This document shows, piece after piece, positions 37,662 to 46,600 of a DNA stretch of 64,000 bases. The position numbers and the translations under genes are program-made. A model generated the notes under the pieces. The model did no database searches and was not told the origin of the DNA. It saw nothing but the letters and a program-made list of their open reading frames with translations. This stretch comes from an uncultured Prevotella sp. Its GTDB lineage: Bacteria > Bacteroidota > Bacteroidia > Bacteroidales > Bacteroidaceae. Every line of letters begins with the position of its first letter. Position 1 is the first letter of the stretch. The DNA is taken from contig CAMVSV010000004.1 of assembly GCA_947170265.1 (NCBI GenBank), positions 31,649 through 95,648 on the forward strand. Direction: 5' to 3'.

Positions 37662-38465
37662 TCATTCTCCTGTTGCTCGTTCATGTATACTCTTTGAGAT
37701 ATATTCATAAAGTTCCTTTCGCTCCCTGCAACCATCCATCAGGCTGAGATGCTTATCCATGACATTCCTGTCATAACGCACGGCAGGTCCGGTCTGTGCC
37801 TCTCTTGGTAACATCTCATGAACTTTCCTTGCCGTCTCGTCGATGAGTGGAAGCATTACATCAAAAGGTATGCCCCTCTCTCCGAGCACCATGGATGCGA
37901 CATCATAGCAGTGGTTGGCAAAATTGCAAGCCCACACAGCTGCCAGGTGCAGGTACTTGCGGTCGGAGGAGCTCATCTCAATGACTCTGCCGCTCACCGT
38001 GCGTGCCAGCGCAGCCACCATCTCGCAAGCAAAGCTGTCACTTCCCTCAACGAAACATGGTATCTGCAGGAAATCCACCTCCCTACCCTTCGAGAAGGTC
38101 TGCATGGGATAGAGCACACCATAGCGTGCCACTCTACCCTTGAAACAGTCCATAGGCATCGAGCCGGCAGTATGAAGCCAAAGGCTTTGTTCCTTTCCAC
38201 GAACGGACTTGCCCACTACCTCGTCAAGAACGCTGTCCTTAACCGATACCACATATACATCGGCATCGCAGACAAGCTGGGAGAGGTCGGTGGTGAACTC
38301 GCACCCGAGCAACTCAGCAAGCGTCATTGCCGACTCCTCGGTACGACTGTAGACCTGAGCTATCTCATGTCCACTACGCTTCAATGCCTTGCCAAAATTG
38401 GTTGCAAGGTTGCCGGCTCCTACCAGAACTATCCTTTTATTATCCATTTCCATAATCTCATCCAT
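37662..38465 (-). CDS. Rossmann-fold/DUF2520 oxidoreductase-like protein
   Basis: The 267-residue protein opens with IVLVGAGNLATNFGKAL, a GxGNxA dinucleotide-binding loop. A helical C-terminal domain matches the DUF2520 half of the common two-domain family (WACNFANHCYDVASMVL and a closing ETARKVHEM stretch). The reaction is unknown; proteins of this shape resemble pyrroline-5-carboxylate or F420-linked reductases. Several starts are possible (38465, 38453, 38447). It is the first gene of the run continuing through kdsC-like, maf, AraC-type, dipeptidyl peptidase III and AlkD-like genes. Confidence 0.8.
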   Translation of the reverse strand: MDEIMEMDNKRIVLVGAGNLATNFGKALKRSGHEIAQVYSRTEESAMTLAELLGCEFTTDLSQLVCDADVYVVSVKDSVLDEVVGKSVRGKEQSLWLHTAGSMPMDCFKGRVARYGVLYPMQTFSKGREVDFLQIPCFVEGSDSFACEMVAALARTVSGRVIEMSSSDRKYLHLAAVWACNFANHCYDVASMVLGERGIPFDVMLPLIDETARKVHEMLPREAQTGPAVRYDRNVMDKHLSLMDGCRERKELYEYISKSIHERATGE

Positions 38466-38479
38466 GTGACTTTAATGTG

Positions 38480-38487
38480 CAAAATTA
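38480..38487 (-). promoter_or_regulatory. Candidate promoter for the DUF2520-kdsC-maf run
   Basis: TAATTTTG on the minus strand lies 14 bases before the first possible start codon. A TTTC about 20 bases upstream is a weak -33 partner. Confidence 0.5.
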
Positions 38488-38525
38488 CAATTTTTCCTAC
38501 AATATGAGAAAGAATTGATGCACAT

Positions 38526-38572
38526 TTGAAACCATGACATAATTAAGAAAATGTCTCCCTAAATGGTTTCAA
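38526..38572. repeat. Imperfect inverted repeat between the porin gene and the DUF2520 gene
   Basis: TTGAAACCAT and ATGGTTTCAA form a perfect 10-bp outer stem, with GACAT and ATGTC as an inner stem. There is no T-run, so it is either a weak terminator for the porin gene or a protein-binding site near the promoter at 38480. Confidence 0.5.
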
Positions 38573-38664
38573 TCTTTACCTCATCATGGAAGAGTCTCGT
38601 CATTGCCGTTCTGCCAAACTCGGCACCAAGCCGTTACCGACAGAATAGAGAAAGCAGGAGAATA

Positions 38665-39390
38665 TTATGGATGAAGTGTAAATCCAAGAACCAGATAAGC
38701 CTTCTGTGAACATGGGTTGCCTGTCACTTGTGCAAAGAGGGGGATGCTGAAGGCGTCGGTAATCTTGATGTCCTTAGTGGCACACAGGGAGATGTTGGTA
38801 ACGGCAAAACCTGTGGTTTCGTATGCCGTGGTGGCGTATGGCACCACTCCTGCCGTGGCAGTCCAATCAACCGTAGCAAGACGGAATGGTACAGAAGCCT
38901 CAAAGTAGCTGCTGTAGGCTCGCTTGCCATTCTTGTTTACCCCATCGTTTCCAGCAAAGTTGGTATACCACTGCAAAGCAACAAGCCCGAAGTCGTAACC
39001 AATGTTTGCTTCAAACAAATGGTTAGTTCCGTGAGCATCATACTTGAAGTAACGGGCATCGGGGTCAGGACCCTCAGAGGTCCAATAGTCTGTCACACCG
39101 ATATTGAAGCCGCCGATGGTATAAGACAGCGTAAGATCGAGCTCTTTAGCATCGTCGGAGTCTGTCAGCCCGTAGCTGCCCCATGCCGTCAGGCTCAGAC
39201 CCTTATAATCCACGCCCAACGTAGGCTGAACGGCTGCACTTCCCAAGTCCTGTCCTCTCCATACATAACTGCTCACGAAGTCTGCACTGATGGTCGTCTC
39301 CACGGAAGCCGAACTCACTGACTCCTTTTCCTGTGCGAGTACGGTAGCACTCGCAACCTGTAGCATTGCAAATAAGACTACTTTCTTCAT
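38665..39390 (-). CDS. TorF-family putative porin
   Basis: The protein has 241 residues from the ATG at 39390, which gives a clean signal peptide (MKKVVLFAMLQVASATVLAQ). ATG 39426 would put twelve residues in front of it. The mature protein begins with ETTISADFVSSYVWRGQDLG, the signature of the Gcw_chp/TorF barrels, followed by amphipathic strands such as GLSLTAWGSYGLTD and FNIGVTDYWTSEG. It ends with YLVLGFTLHP. Such porins sit in the outer membrane; the solute is unknown. It is transcribed alone. Confidence 0.8.
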   Translation of the reverse strand: MKKVVLFAMLQVASATVLAQEKESVSSASVETTISADFVSSYVWRGQDLGSAAVQPTLGVDYKGLSLTAWGSYGLTDSDDAKELDLTLSYTIGGFNIGVTDYWTSEGPDPDARYFKYDAHGTNHLFEANIGYDFGLVALQWYTNFAGNDGVNKNGKRAYSSYFEASVPFRLATVDWTATAGVVPYATTAYETTGFAVTNISLCATKDIKITDAFSIPLFAQVTGNPCSQKAYLVLGFTLHP

Positions 39391-39455
39391 AAACTGATTG
39401 TCTTTACAAGTAAATACCACCCCCAAAATGGGCTACATCTTTTCAATTGACAGTG

Positions 39456-39463
39456 CAAAGGTA
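39456..39463 (-). promoter_or_regulatory. Candidate promoter (-7 element) of the TorF-like gene
   Basis: TACCTTTG on the minus strand lies 66 bases before the start codon. Confidence 0.5.
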
Positions 39464-39726
39464 AGACAAAAAGCACAAGAAAGCTAGACTTACCATTTCT
39501 ATTTATTCCAAGAAGTTCAATCAAACTTCCTATTTGTAAACCACAGCGGTCGCAAGAGGTGTATTTTGCTTTCATTTTGCCATAATTCCATATATTATCA
39601 GTACAAAATGTCAGATATTATCAAAAATATAGCTTAAGCATGATATTTCATATCTATCACATGCAGTGAGAAATTTCAAGAACTAAAGTCGGCATGATAC
39701 AGGGATTATTTCGCACAAAAATTCCC
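39464..39726. other. AT-rich gene-free spacer
   Basis: I see no supported gene, repeat or regulatory motif between the porin promoter and the repeat element. Confidence 0.5.
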
Positions 39727-39993
39727 GTGAAACATTTTGCAAATAAATGTAAAGGAATGTAAACAAATTGATAAATCCTTTAACATTTAAGCGACAAGAT
39801 AGACTTAGAAAATCACCTTTGTAACTCATTGATTATCAAATGTTTGAAAAGGGCATTTTAAAAGAGGCTCTTTTAGCGTGCAAAAGAGCCTCTTTTGGAA
39901 GGTAAAAGAGCCACTTTCGCAACGCAAAAGTGGCTCTTTCGTTTTCTCACTGTGCGGAGAATATTTTCCGTTCACATTTGTTAACTGTTTCAC
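39727..39993. repeat. MITE-like extragenic element, copy B (267 bp, inverted)
   Basis: This is the reverse-complement partner of the element at 21330-21596 and has the same length. It begins GTGAAACA and ends TGTTTCAC, with the AAAAGAGGCTCTTTT-type palindromes in the middle. In its hairpin, CACTTTCG on one side faces CAAAAGTG on the other. It separates the porin gene from the accessory locus. Confidence 0.85.
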
Positions 39994-40040
39994 AGGCTTG
40001 GACAACTTCGGTATGCGCAATCGCTGAATAGGGGAACTCC

Positions 40041-40523
40041 CTATTCCTGCGTAATCTCCGGATGTTGCACGGCTAAGGGCAAATCCTTCTGCGAGAGGTA
40101 GAACATGTAGAGGATGCAGTCCTTCGTGCCACGGTTCTCACCGTGATGGATGGTGCCCACCATCTCCACGACAGCCTCGCCCTCGTGTACCACCTTTGTA
40201 TTGCCGTCAAGACCGATGATGGTCAGCTCGCCCTGTACCAGTATACCGTAATTCATCACGGGGTGGTGATGCCAGCCTAACTTCTGTCCGGCTGGAAACA
40301 CATACTTCACCGCCACAAGTTCGGGTCGACCCTGAAAGTAGTCGGGCAGCTCCACACCGTCCCAGCTCTGAGATGTGCGGATGAGTTCTTCACTCACCAC
40401 CTTCGGGGCAGGATTATCGTCCTGGGCTTTCGCCTCCTCACACGAGCTCAGAGATACACATATAGTTGTCAGACCGCAGATAATCAGAGTGGCGGCGAGC
40501 ATCCAATTAAGAATCTTTCTCAT
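40041..40523 (-). CDS. Cupin-domain lipoprotein
   Basis: The 160-residue exported lipoprotein has a leader MRKILNWMLAATLIICGL and a lipobox around LSSC. A single cupin barrel follows: GWHHHPVMNYGILVQGEL (cupin motif 1, with three His) and TIHHGEN (motif 2). The ligands fit a small metal-binding cupin. The leader closely resembles that of the next gene (MRKILSWVLL), suggesting the two are duplicates at their N-termini or recently recombined. It is the last gene of the accessory locus. The substrate is unknown. Confidence 0.8.
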   Translation of the reverse strand: MRKILNWMLAATLIICGLTTICVSLSSCEEAKAQDDNPAPKVVSEELIRTSQSWDGVELPDYFQGRPELVAVKYVFPAGQKLGWHHHPVMNYGILVQGELTIIGLDGNTKVVHEGEAVVEMVGTIHHGENRGTKDCILYMFYLSQKDLPLAVQHPEITQE

Positions 40524-40556
40524 TTTGTTTTTGGAATTAAAATTGTTTATAATTGT

Positions 40557-41723
40557 TTATTTGAAAGCATATATCAGTCCGTATTTCTCATGCAGGCGAC
40601 GCAGGGTGCCGTCGGTCTTCATCTGAGCGATAACACCATTGACGAGGGCAAGCAGGTCGTCCTGACCCTTTTGCATCAGTACGCCGATTTCACCGTGGGT
40701 AAACGGCTCCGCGAGCAGCGGGGCTGCCAGACGCGCGTCGTTTTGTACATACCAGGGGGCCTCAGTTATCTCCGTTATCATCACGTCAGCCTCGCCCCCG
40801 GCAATAAGCGACGGGATTTCCTCGTTCTTGGGGTGAACGATGATGGTGGCGTGGGACAGGTTCTCGTTGGCAAACTTCTCGTTCAGTCCACCAGGATTCA
40901 CCATCACGCGCACCTCTGGCTTGTCGATGTCTGCCAATGACTTGTAGCGGTCAGCCTCAACGGCACGGCAGAGGATGGTCTTGCCATTGGCCAGATAGCC
41001 GTCGCTCATCAGCATAGTCTCGCGGCGGGCATCAGTGATGGTAATGCCGCCTATGGCGAGATCAAACACCTGAGGCTCTTTAAGAACATCTGTTGTCAGC
41101 GTAGGCCATGAGGTAGGAACGAACTGAATGCCGACGCCCAATCGCTCAGCAATTTTTCCAGCTACCTCGATGCCGAAACCCCAGTAGGTACCGTCGCTTT
41201 CCCTATATGACAGCGGACGGTAGTCGCCCGTGGTACCTACGAGCAGCGTGCCATGCTCTACTACCTCCGCCACCTTCCCCTTGAGAGGAACGTCAGTATA
41301 AGTTGACAGTATGAAAACGGAGTTCTGACCGTTATCCTTTCCAAACTGGAGTGCACCCTTCAGGTCATTCTCAGGAAACAGCCGTGTACTGTCGAAATAA
41401 TACAGTCCATCCTCGCTGTTCAGCCAACCGCCAACGTAACCGTCGTGCTGCAAGGCATGTCTCACCACCTTGTCAAGTTGGTCACGCGAATGGCTGTTCT
41501 GCGTGGCGGCATAGCTGACGGCAATTCCCTCGGTCGGCTCCGTCATCGTGCGGATGTCAAGCGTAAATCCGTCCGGGTGGGTCTGACTGAAAGCCCAGAC
41601 ATTGTCGCTGATGGCAGACACATTCGTCTGCCCCGCCTGGTTGTCGTCATTCCTCGTACATGCCGTGAGTGTAGTGCAGCCGCATAAGGTGACAAGCAAC
41701 ACCCAGCTAAGAATCTTTCTCAT
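40557..41723 (-). CDS. Lipoprotein with N-terminal accessory domain and cyclohexadienyl-dehydratase (PheC)-like binding-protein domain
   Basis: The protein has 388 residues from the ATG at 41723; 41726 and 41744 are alternatives. A lipobox LTAC is followed by a domain of about 100 residues (HPDGFTLDIRTM, GYVGGWLNSEDGLYYFDST, GKDNGQNSVFIL). The C-terminal 240 residues form a family-3 solute-binding fold very close to periplasmic cyclohexadienyl dehydratase: GTTGDYRPLSYRESDGTYWG, VPTSWPTL, GGITITDARRE, VNPGGLNEKFANENL. The Glu in MITEITEAPW lines up with the Glu that acts as general acid in the Pseudomonas enzyme. It could be a real arogenate/prephenate dehydratase or a plain amino-acid-binding protein. 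Confidence 0.75.
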   Translation of the reverse strand: MRKILSWVLLVTLCGCTTLTACTRNDDNQAGQTNVSAISDNVWAFSQTHPDGFTLDIRTMTEPTEGIAVSYAATQNSHSRDQLDKVVRHALQHDGYVGGWLNSEDGLYYFDSTRLFPENDLKGALQFGKDNGQNSVFILSTYTDVPLKGKVAEVVEHGTLLVGTTGDYRPLSYRESDGTYWGFGIEVAGKIAERLGVGIQFVPTSWPTLTTDVLKEPQVFDLAIGGITITDARRETMLMSDGYLANGKTILCRAVEADRYKSLADIDKPEVRVMVNPGGLNEKFANENLSHATIIVHPKNEEIPSLIAGGEADVMITEITEAPWYVQNDARLAAPLLAEPFTHGEIGVLMQKGQDDLLALVNGVIAQMKTDGTLRRLHEKYGLIYAFK

Positions 41724-41760
41724 CATTATTTTTCGTTTAACCATTTATTTCAGAATGTAT

Positions 41761-42756
41761 TCACAGACGCATACCCACAAAGGCACGGGCATACCACCTC
41801 ATGATGTCCGTGTAGTGGTTGCGGTTGCCAAGGCTGGTTGTATTGAAGAGGAAGGTAGAACCAGCAAAGAATTTCGGGCTGAAGTTATAGACGATGGCAG
41901 CACGGGTGTTGAAAATCATCTCAGGAAAATAGGTGCCTACCTTCTCTTTCTCACCTCCCACACGCATGCTGCTGTTGTTGTAAACAATCAGGCAGGGCTG
42001 GGCAGAGAGGTGCAAGAGCCATTTCTTCACCACGAAGTTGTAGCCATAGCCACCGCCGATGGCAAGACTGGTCGTTGAGAGACGTGTGTCCAGCAGTTCG
42101 TCGGGGGCATCGTCAGTATTCTTGATGCGTCCGGTCTGGAAGGTGGCACCCACGAGCCATGAGCCAGCCGAACGTTTCTGGATGTAGGACTGCGTGAAGG
42201 CAGCGGGATAGGAGAAACGCCTATGATTGAAAGCATAGTAACCTGTGACGGTGAGCATGTTATACCGCACATCGCCCCTCGATACATGATATTTGTACTC
42301 ATTCTGGCTGATGTCGCCCGAAAGGGTCTTGGAGTCCTGATAGCTTGCCTCCAGACCGAAGCGGTTACCATAAAAATTGATGTTGTACTCGTTGTCCTTG
42401 TTCTTGCCAGACAGACGGGCAGGATTGACCGCCACAGCCAGCGATACACCCATGTAACTGGCTCCCACGCTGACGGTACCGCGAGTAGCAGTTTCAAAGT
42501 CGGACTTGATGGTGCCGCCCTCGTTTTTGTCCTTGCCCTCGATGGTGGTGCCCGACATGTTTCCTCTCACCTTCAGTGTCAGTTTGGTGTCAGGGCGCGT
42601 CAAGTAGAGCGTGTCATAGTTTACCTTTTCATAGTTTGCACGCAGTACGTTTTCGACACGGTCACGCACTCCTTTGTTCTCACTCTGGGCAGAGACTGTC
42701 ATCCCCGCCGTCAGAGTCAATAGCGTTGCAAATAATGTATTTCTTATAGTTGACAT
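41761..42756 (-). CDS. DUF4421-type outer-membrane barrel protein
   Basis: The 331-residue protein has a signal peptide ending around GMTVSAQ. The mature N-terminus (VNYDTLYLTRPDTKLTLKVR) matches the DUF4421 family of Bacteroidota. It is followed by many amphipathic strands (GVSLAVAVNPARLSG, YNINFYGNRFGLEASY, SLAIGGGYGYNF, FAGSTFLFNTTSLGN) and a final YARAFVGMRL. It is inferred to be an outer-membrane barrel. The neighbours are the PheC-like lipoprotein downstream and the giant-protein pair upstream, all on one strand. Confidence 0.75.
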   Translation of the reverse strand: MSTIRNTLFATLLTLTAGMTVSAQSENKGVRDRVENVLRANYEKVNYDTLYLTRPDTKLTLKVRGNMSGTTIEGKDKNEGGTIKSDFETATRGTVSVGASYMGVSLAVAVNPARLSGKNKDNEYNINFYGNRFGLEASYQDSKTLSGDISQNEYKYHVSRGDVRYNMLTVTGYYAFNHRRFSYPAAFTQSYIQKRSAGSWLVGATFQTGRIKNTDDAPDELLDTRLSTTSLAIGGGYGYNFVVKKWLLHLSAQPCLIVYNNSSMRVGGEKEKVGTYFPEMIFNTRAAIVYNFSPKFFAGSTFLFNTTSLGNRNHYTDIMRWYARAFVGMRL

Positions 42757-42840
42757 ATTTATATATATACGTTATAATTATTAAATAGTATCGCCTAATT
42801 ATTTTCCCTACTTATTATCTTCTCTTCATCTTCTGCGTAG

Positions 42841-42867
42841 CGGCAGCGGGAGTCGAACCCGCTGCCG
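42841..42867 (-). other. Stem-loop identical in form to a tRNA T-arm
   Basis: CGGCAGCGGG and CCCGCTGCCG form a perfect 10-bp stem around a seven-base loop that reads TTCGACT on the minus strand, the classic T-loop. No other tRNA arms are nearby. It lies directly downstream of the lipoprotein gene and may act as a processing or termination structure, although it has no T-run. Confidence 0.6.
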
Positions 42868-42883
42868 CCTGAGTTAATTTGAT

Positions 42884-43648
42884 TTACAGTTTCACTGCGT
42901 CAGGAATGGTGTACAACACACCCTTGACAGCATCATAACACTTCAGTGTCAGCGACTCGCCTGCGCTGCGTCCATAGATGACCATCAGCGTGGTGCCCGA
43001 TGCCGAGAGCACAGCCGTTCCGCGGCACTCATCGCCTGCGAAAACAGCCACCGTGCCTGTCTCCGGAGTGATGCCTACCTTGGTCAACATGGGCTCCACG
43101 TTCACGGTATTCAGCACGGGATACTTTGCCGGGCCGAGGGTGAACGGCGGGACATAGTCATCGTCAATGCCTGTACTCTCATCCGAGTCCAGAACGATTC
43201 TGTCAGACAGGGTGAAGAGGTGCTTCAGCGTATGGCTGTAGTATTGCAGCGAAGCATCCAACGTCTCTGAGTCAGACTCGTTGCCGTAGGCCTTCATCAG
43301 GAACTTGGTGTTGCCCGTCTGTTCGCCACTCAGACTAACGGCAGGCTTGGCCAGTCCGCGCAGTTCGCCGTTTATGAAGAGGGCCATGAGGTCGTCCTCC
43401 GACACATAGGGCTTCAGCGCGTCTTCTATCTGCACCATAATCGTTGTCCAGTTCTGATAGAGACTTCCGTCTGGTTTCTGCCAGTCGGGACACTCCTGGT
43501 TGTAATTCCAGTCTATCTGCCACACCGGAGCCTCGCTCACCACGGTCTCGGTGTAGAGAACATTCTTACCGTCATTATCGTCGTCGCTGCTGCAAGCCCC
43601 TAACACGAGGCTTGCCAGCAGAGCGACTGCTAAATACATCTTCTTCAT
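42884..43648 (-). CDS. Lipoprotein partner of the giant secreted protein
   Basis: The protein has 254 residues from the ATG at 43648, one base after the TGA of the giant gene, so translation is probably coupled. A lipobox LGAC is followed by an acidic spacer (SSDDDNDGKN) typical of surface-exported Bacteroidota lipoproteins. The chain contains two copies of a module: DDLMALFINGELRGLA with a following FLMKAYGNES stretch, and TVAVFAGDECRGTA with LMVIYGRSAGESLTLKCYD. The giant protein carries a similar module near its C-terminus (VGVFDNENVCHGYA and LYLTVYDNQASGRELNF). The function is unknown; an anchor or co-receptor is an inference. Confidence 0.75.
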   Translation of the reverse strand: MKKMYLAVALLASLVLGACSSDDDNDGKNVLYTETVVSEAPVWQIDWNYNQECPDWQKPDGSLYQNWTTIMVQIEDALKPYVSEDDLMALFINGELRGLAKPAVSLSGEQTGNTKFLMKAYGNESDSETLDASLQYYSHTLKHLFTLSDRIVLDSDESTGIDDDYVPPFTLGPAKYPVLNTVNVEPMLTKVGITPETGTVAVFAGDECRGTAVLSASGTTLMVIYGRSAGESLTLKCYDAVKGVLYTIPDAVKL

Positions 43649-43649
43649 A

Positions 43650-46600
43650 TCACTTGACAATTATTTTTTTACCATTATAAATATAGAGACCTCTCTGCGT
43701 CGGCTTCTTCTGCAAATGCTGACCACCGATGGTGTACCACTTGCCGTCCTCATAGTCAGCGTGTAAGAAGTTGATGACTGTAGGTTCATCGGGACTGCCG
43801 ATGACGGCATTGGCATTGAAGGTCATCACCTCACCAGTAGAAGCCACTATCTCGCCGTCACGCTCGATAGCGAACCAGATGCCCTTCTGCTTGTCGCCGG
43901 CAATGCTGAGGTAAATCGGCTCAGCAGGCTCGGTGGCGGTGCTGAGGGTCTCGGTGCTGGAACCGTCACTCACAACGGCTTCACCAACAACTTCGCCATC
44001 AGCGTAGGCCACCAGACGGTCGCCGTACTCAGTCTCGAAGCCCTCTACGACGGCAGAGACTGTCATTGTGTTGCGTGCCATGGCGGCGCTGCGCTGCGTG
44101 CTCACCGACCACTCTTCACTGAACATGCTGCCCATATCGTAGTACGGATAGGTGAACGAAGCCTTTCCGGTACCCTTGCGCAGCATCATGTAGCCCTCAC
44201 CGGGCTTCATGTACTTCAGGTTGCCCTGCCAACGTCCGGTGTTGCCCGTCTTGGTGAAGTAGGCAAACTCAGTGTGGCTCTTGATGACATCGCCCGGCTC
44301 TGCCGAGTCGTAGTAGTCGCTCAGAGCGGTCTCCACGGTCAGGTTTGTAATCGGCGTGTAGCCGATGCCGTTCCAGCCCTGATTCAACGTGATGGTGCGC
44401 TCGTCCTTATCCTTGACCACCGTTCCGGAAACGGGGATGACGGTAGGCTGCTGCACCTTGATAGCGTATGCCATCTTGGGTGATATAGATACGTTCTTCG
44501 GGTTATCCGACGAATACCACAGGCTGTCCTGGAATGTCAGTGTCAGGTCGCTGCCCAGTTCGGTCAGGATGTCGCCGTTCTGCCATGGCGTGCTGGTGAG
44601 CAGTGATGCCATCTTCTCAGGCGCCATGCTACTGATGTTGAACGATACCCAGTTCCAGCCATTCTCTAAACGGAAGTACTGCACGAATTCCTCGCCTCCG
44701 TCGAAGCGCACGGGCTTGTCGGTGCCCAGCATGGCATCCTTCTCGAAGGTGATGGCAGGCTTGGTTGTCAGCACAATCTCGCGTCCTGTACTGTACTGCC
44801 ACAGGCGGAAGTTCAGTTCGCGTCCGCTGGCCTGATTGTCATAGACGGTCAGGTAGAGGCCTGTCTCATCGCCCTGTGCCGAAGTGGTGTGGGTGATGTT
44901 GGCGTAGCCGTGGCATACATTCTCGTTGTCAAACACTCCCACGATGTCGCGTGAGTCGGTGTCAAGCTCATTGTAGAGATAAACCTGTCCACTGATGTTC
45001 ATCGAGTTACTCAGCAGGTCGCTGTCTATGTTCCGTGCCCAATCAGGCTGCTCGCCCTCCACCGTCAGGTTAAGGTAGAACGGCTCGGTGATGCCCTCCT
45101 CGTCGGTCAGATAGAGAATCTCGTTGTAAGTACCGATGTTCAGGTCGCTGCTCACCGTGGCGGTGACATAGTCCATACCCAGCGGAGCCATCACGTCAGT
45201 GTACTTGTTGAGCGTTAGCCACTTCGGGCAGTTCTCGATGGTGTATGTATGGTTCGAGGCACTACAGTTGTAGAACGGCAGTTCAATCTGCTCAGCCGAG
45301 CCATACTTGACCGTGGTGTCAAACCTGTTCACCAGCCACTGCAGGCTGCTGTTGTTCACATAGTAGCAGGCCGTCTGCGGCGAAGCCATCGCGTTTCCGT
45401 TCCTGTCTTCCACGTCGCGCATCGTCACATAGATGTTGCGGTGGTTCAGTTTGACAGCAGGCTCATCGAGCTCTATCATAATCTGGTTGTCCCTGCCAAT
45501 GAACGAGAAATTCAGGTTCGTCACTTCCTCGTAAGGTACCACGGGAGCAGCCATAGTGGCATCGATGTGGGAAGTAATCTTACTTATATCGTCCGTGAAT
45601 AGATAGTCACGTGCCGGAGTAGCCGTAGGCTCATTCGTCACGGGATCGAGCTGATAGCGTACATTACCGTTGGCATCTAAGTAAATCTTCTTGCTGTAGA
45701 CGTAGGGTGTCATGACGATTTCGTTCATCTCATTGCGTTCCTGGAGGTCGAAGCTCAAGTAGGTCAGCAGACCCTTCTCATCGCCGTTCGGACTCTTCGT
45801 CGCATAGGTTTTGATGAGTGTCTGCGGCAGAGCCTGACCGAAGAGCAGCAGTTCGTCAATGTTACCCTTCAGCGGTGTGTTGCCGCCTTCTGTAGCACCG
45901 ATGAATGCCTTGCCGCTCAAGCCGCCCAGTGAGTTGACCTCGAAGGTTGCACGCAGTTCCGTGTCCACATAGATGTTGCCCACGTTGCGAGCGCGGTTCA
46001 CCGTCATGGCGTAGTGGTGCCACTGGTTGTCGCTCCAGTCGCCTACCACCTCGCTCTCGAAGCCGTTTGAGCGGTACTTCAGCTTGTCGCCGTCGAATCC
46101 GATGTTGAACCGGTTCTCCGAATCGCTGCCTTCCTTCAGACCGTTGCCGTTGCTCAGCAGCGTGCCACGACCGTCAGCATCGGTCTTGAACCAGAACATC
46201 AGTGTGTAGTCATGCTCCTTGGTGCGGTTCAAGGCATCCTGCGTCAGTTCCAGACCATTGTCGGCCTTATCCAAATGCAGTGACATGCCATGTGGCATGG
46301 CCCATGTAGCACCCATCAGCTTGGCATTGGCACCCTGGGTATGATCGATGGCATAGTCGCCTGAGCCCTCGTTCATCGGATAGTAGTCTACCAGGTCTTT
46401 CTCGTAGCCAGTGAGTCGGTGCAAGCCGTAGGTAGCGAAGACACCTACATCCATGGCGCTATACCACAGGCGGGCTTCCATCATACGGCCCTCATAGTAC
46501 TCACTCTGGTTGCGGTCGAGATCATTGGTGCGACCGAAGATGAGCGGACCGGTACCGGTGTACAGGGTTTTCAGCTTGTTGTCCTGACCGATGATTTCAC

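Noticed and set aside
39387..39575. Small Cys-containing protein (62 codons) upstream of the TorF-like gene
   Set aside because: It spans the candidate promoter and the signal-peptide region, with no domain or ribosome-binding site.
42841..42867. A complete tRNA gene
   Set aside because: Only a T-arm-like hairpin is present; no anticodon or D arm can be built from the flanks.
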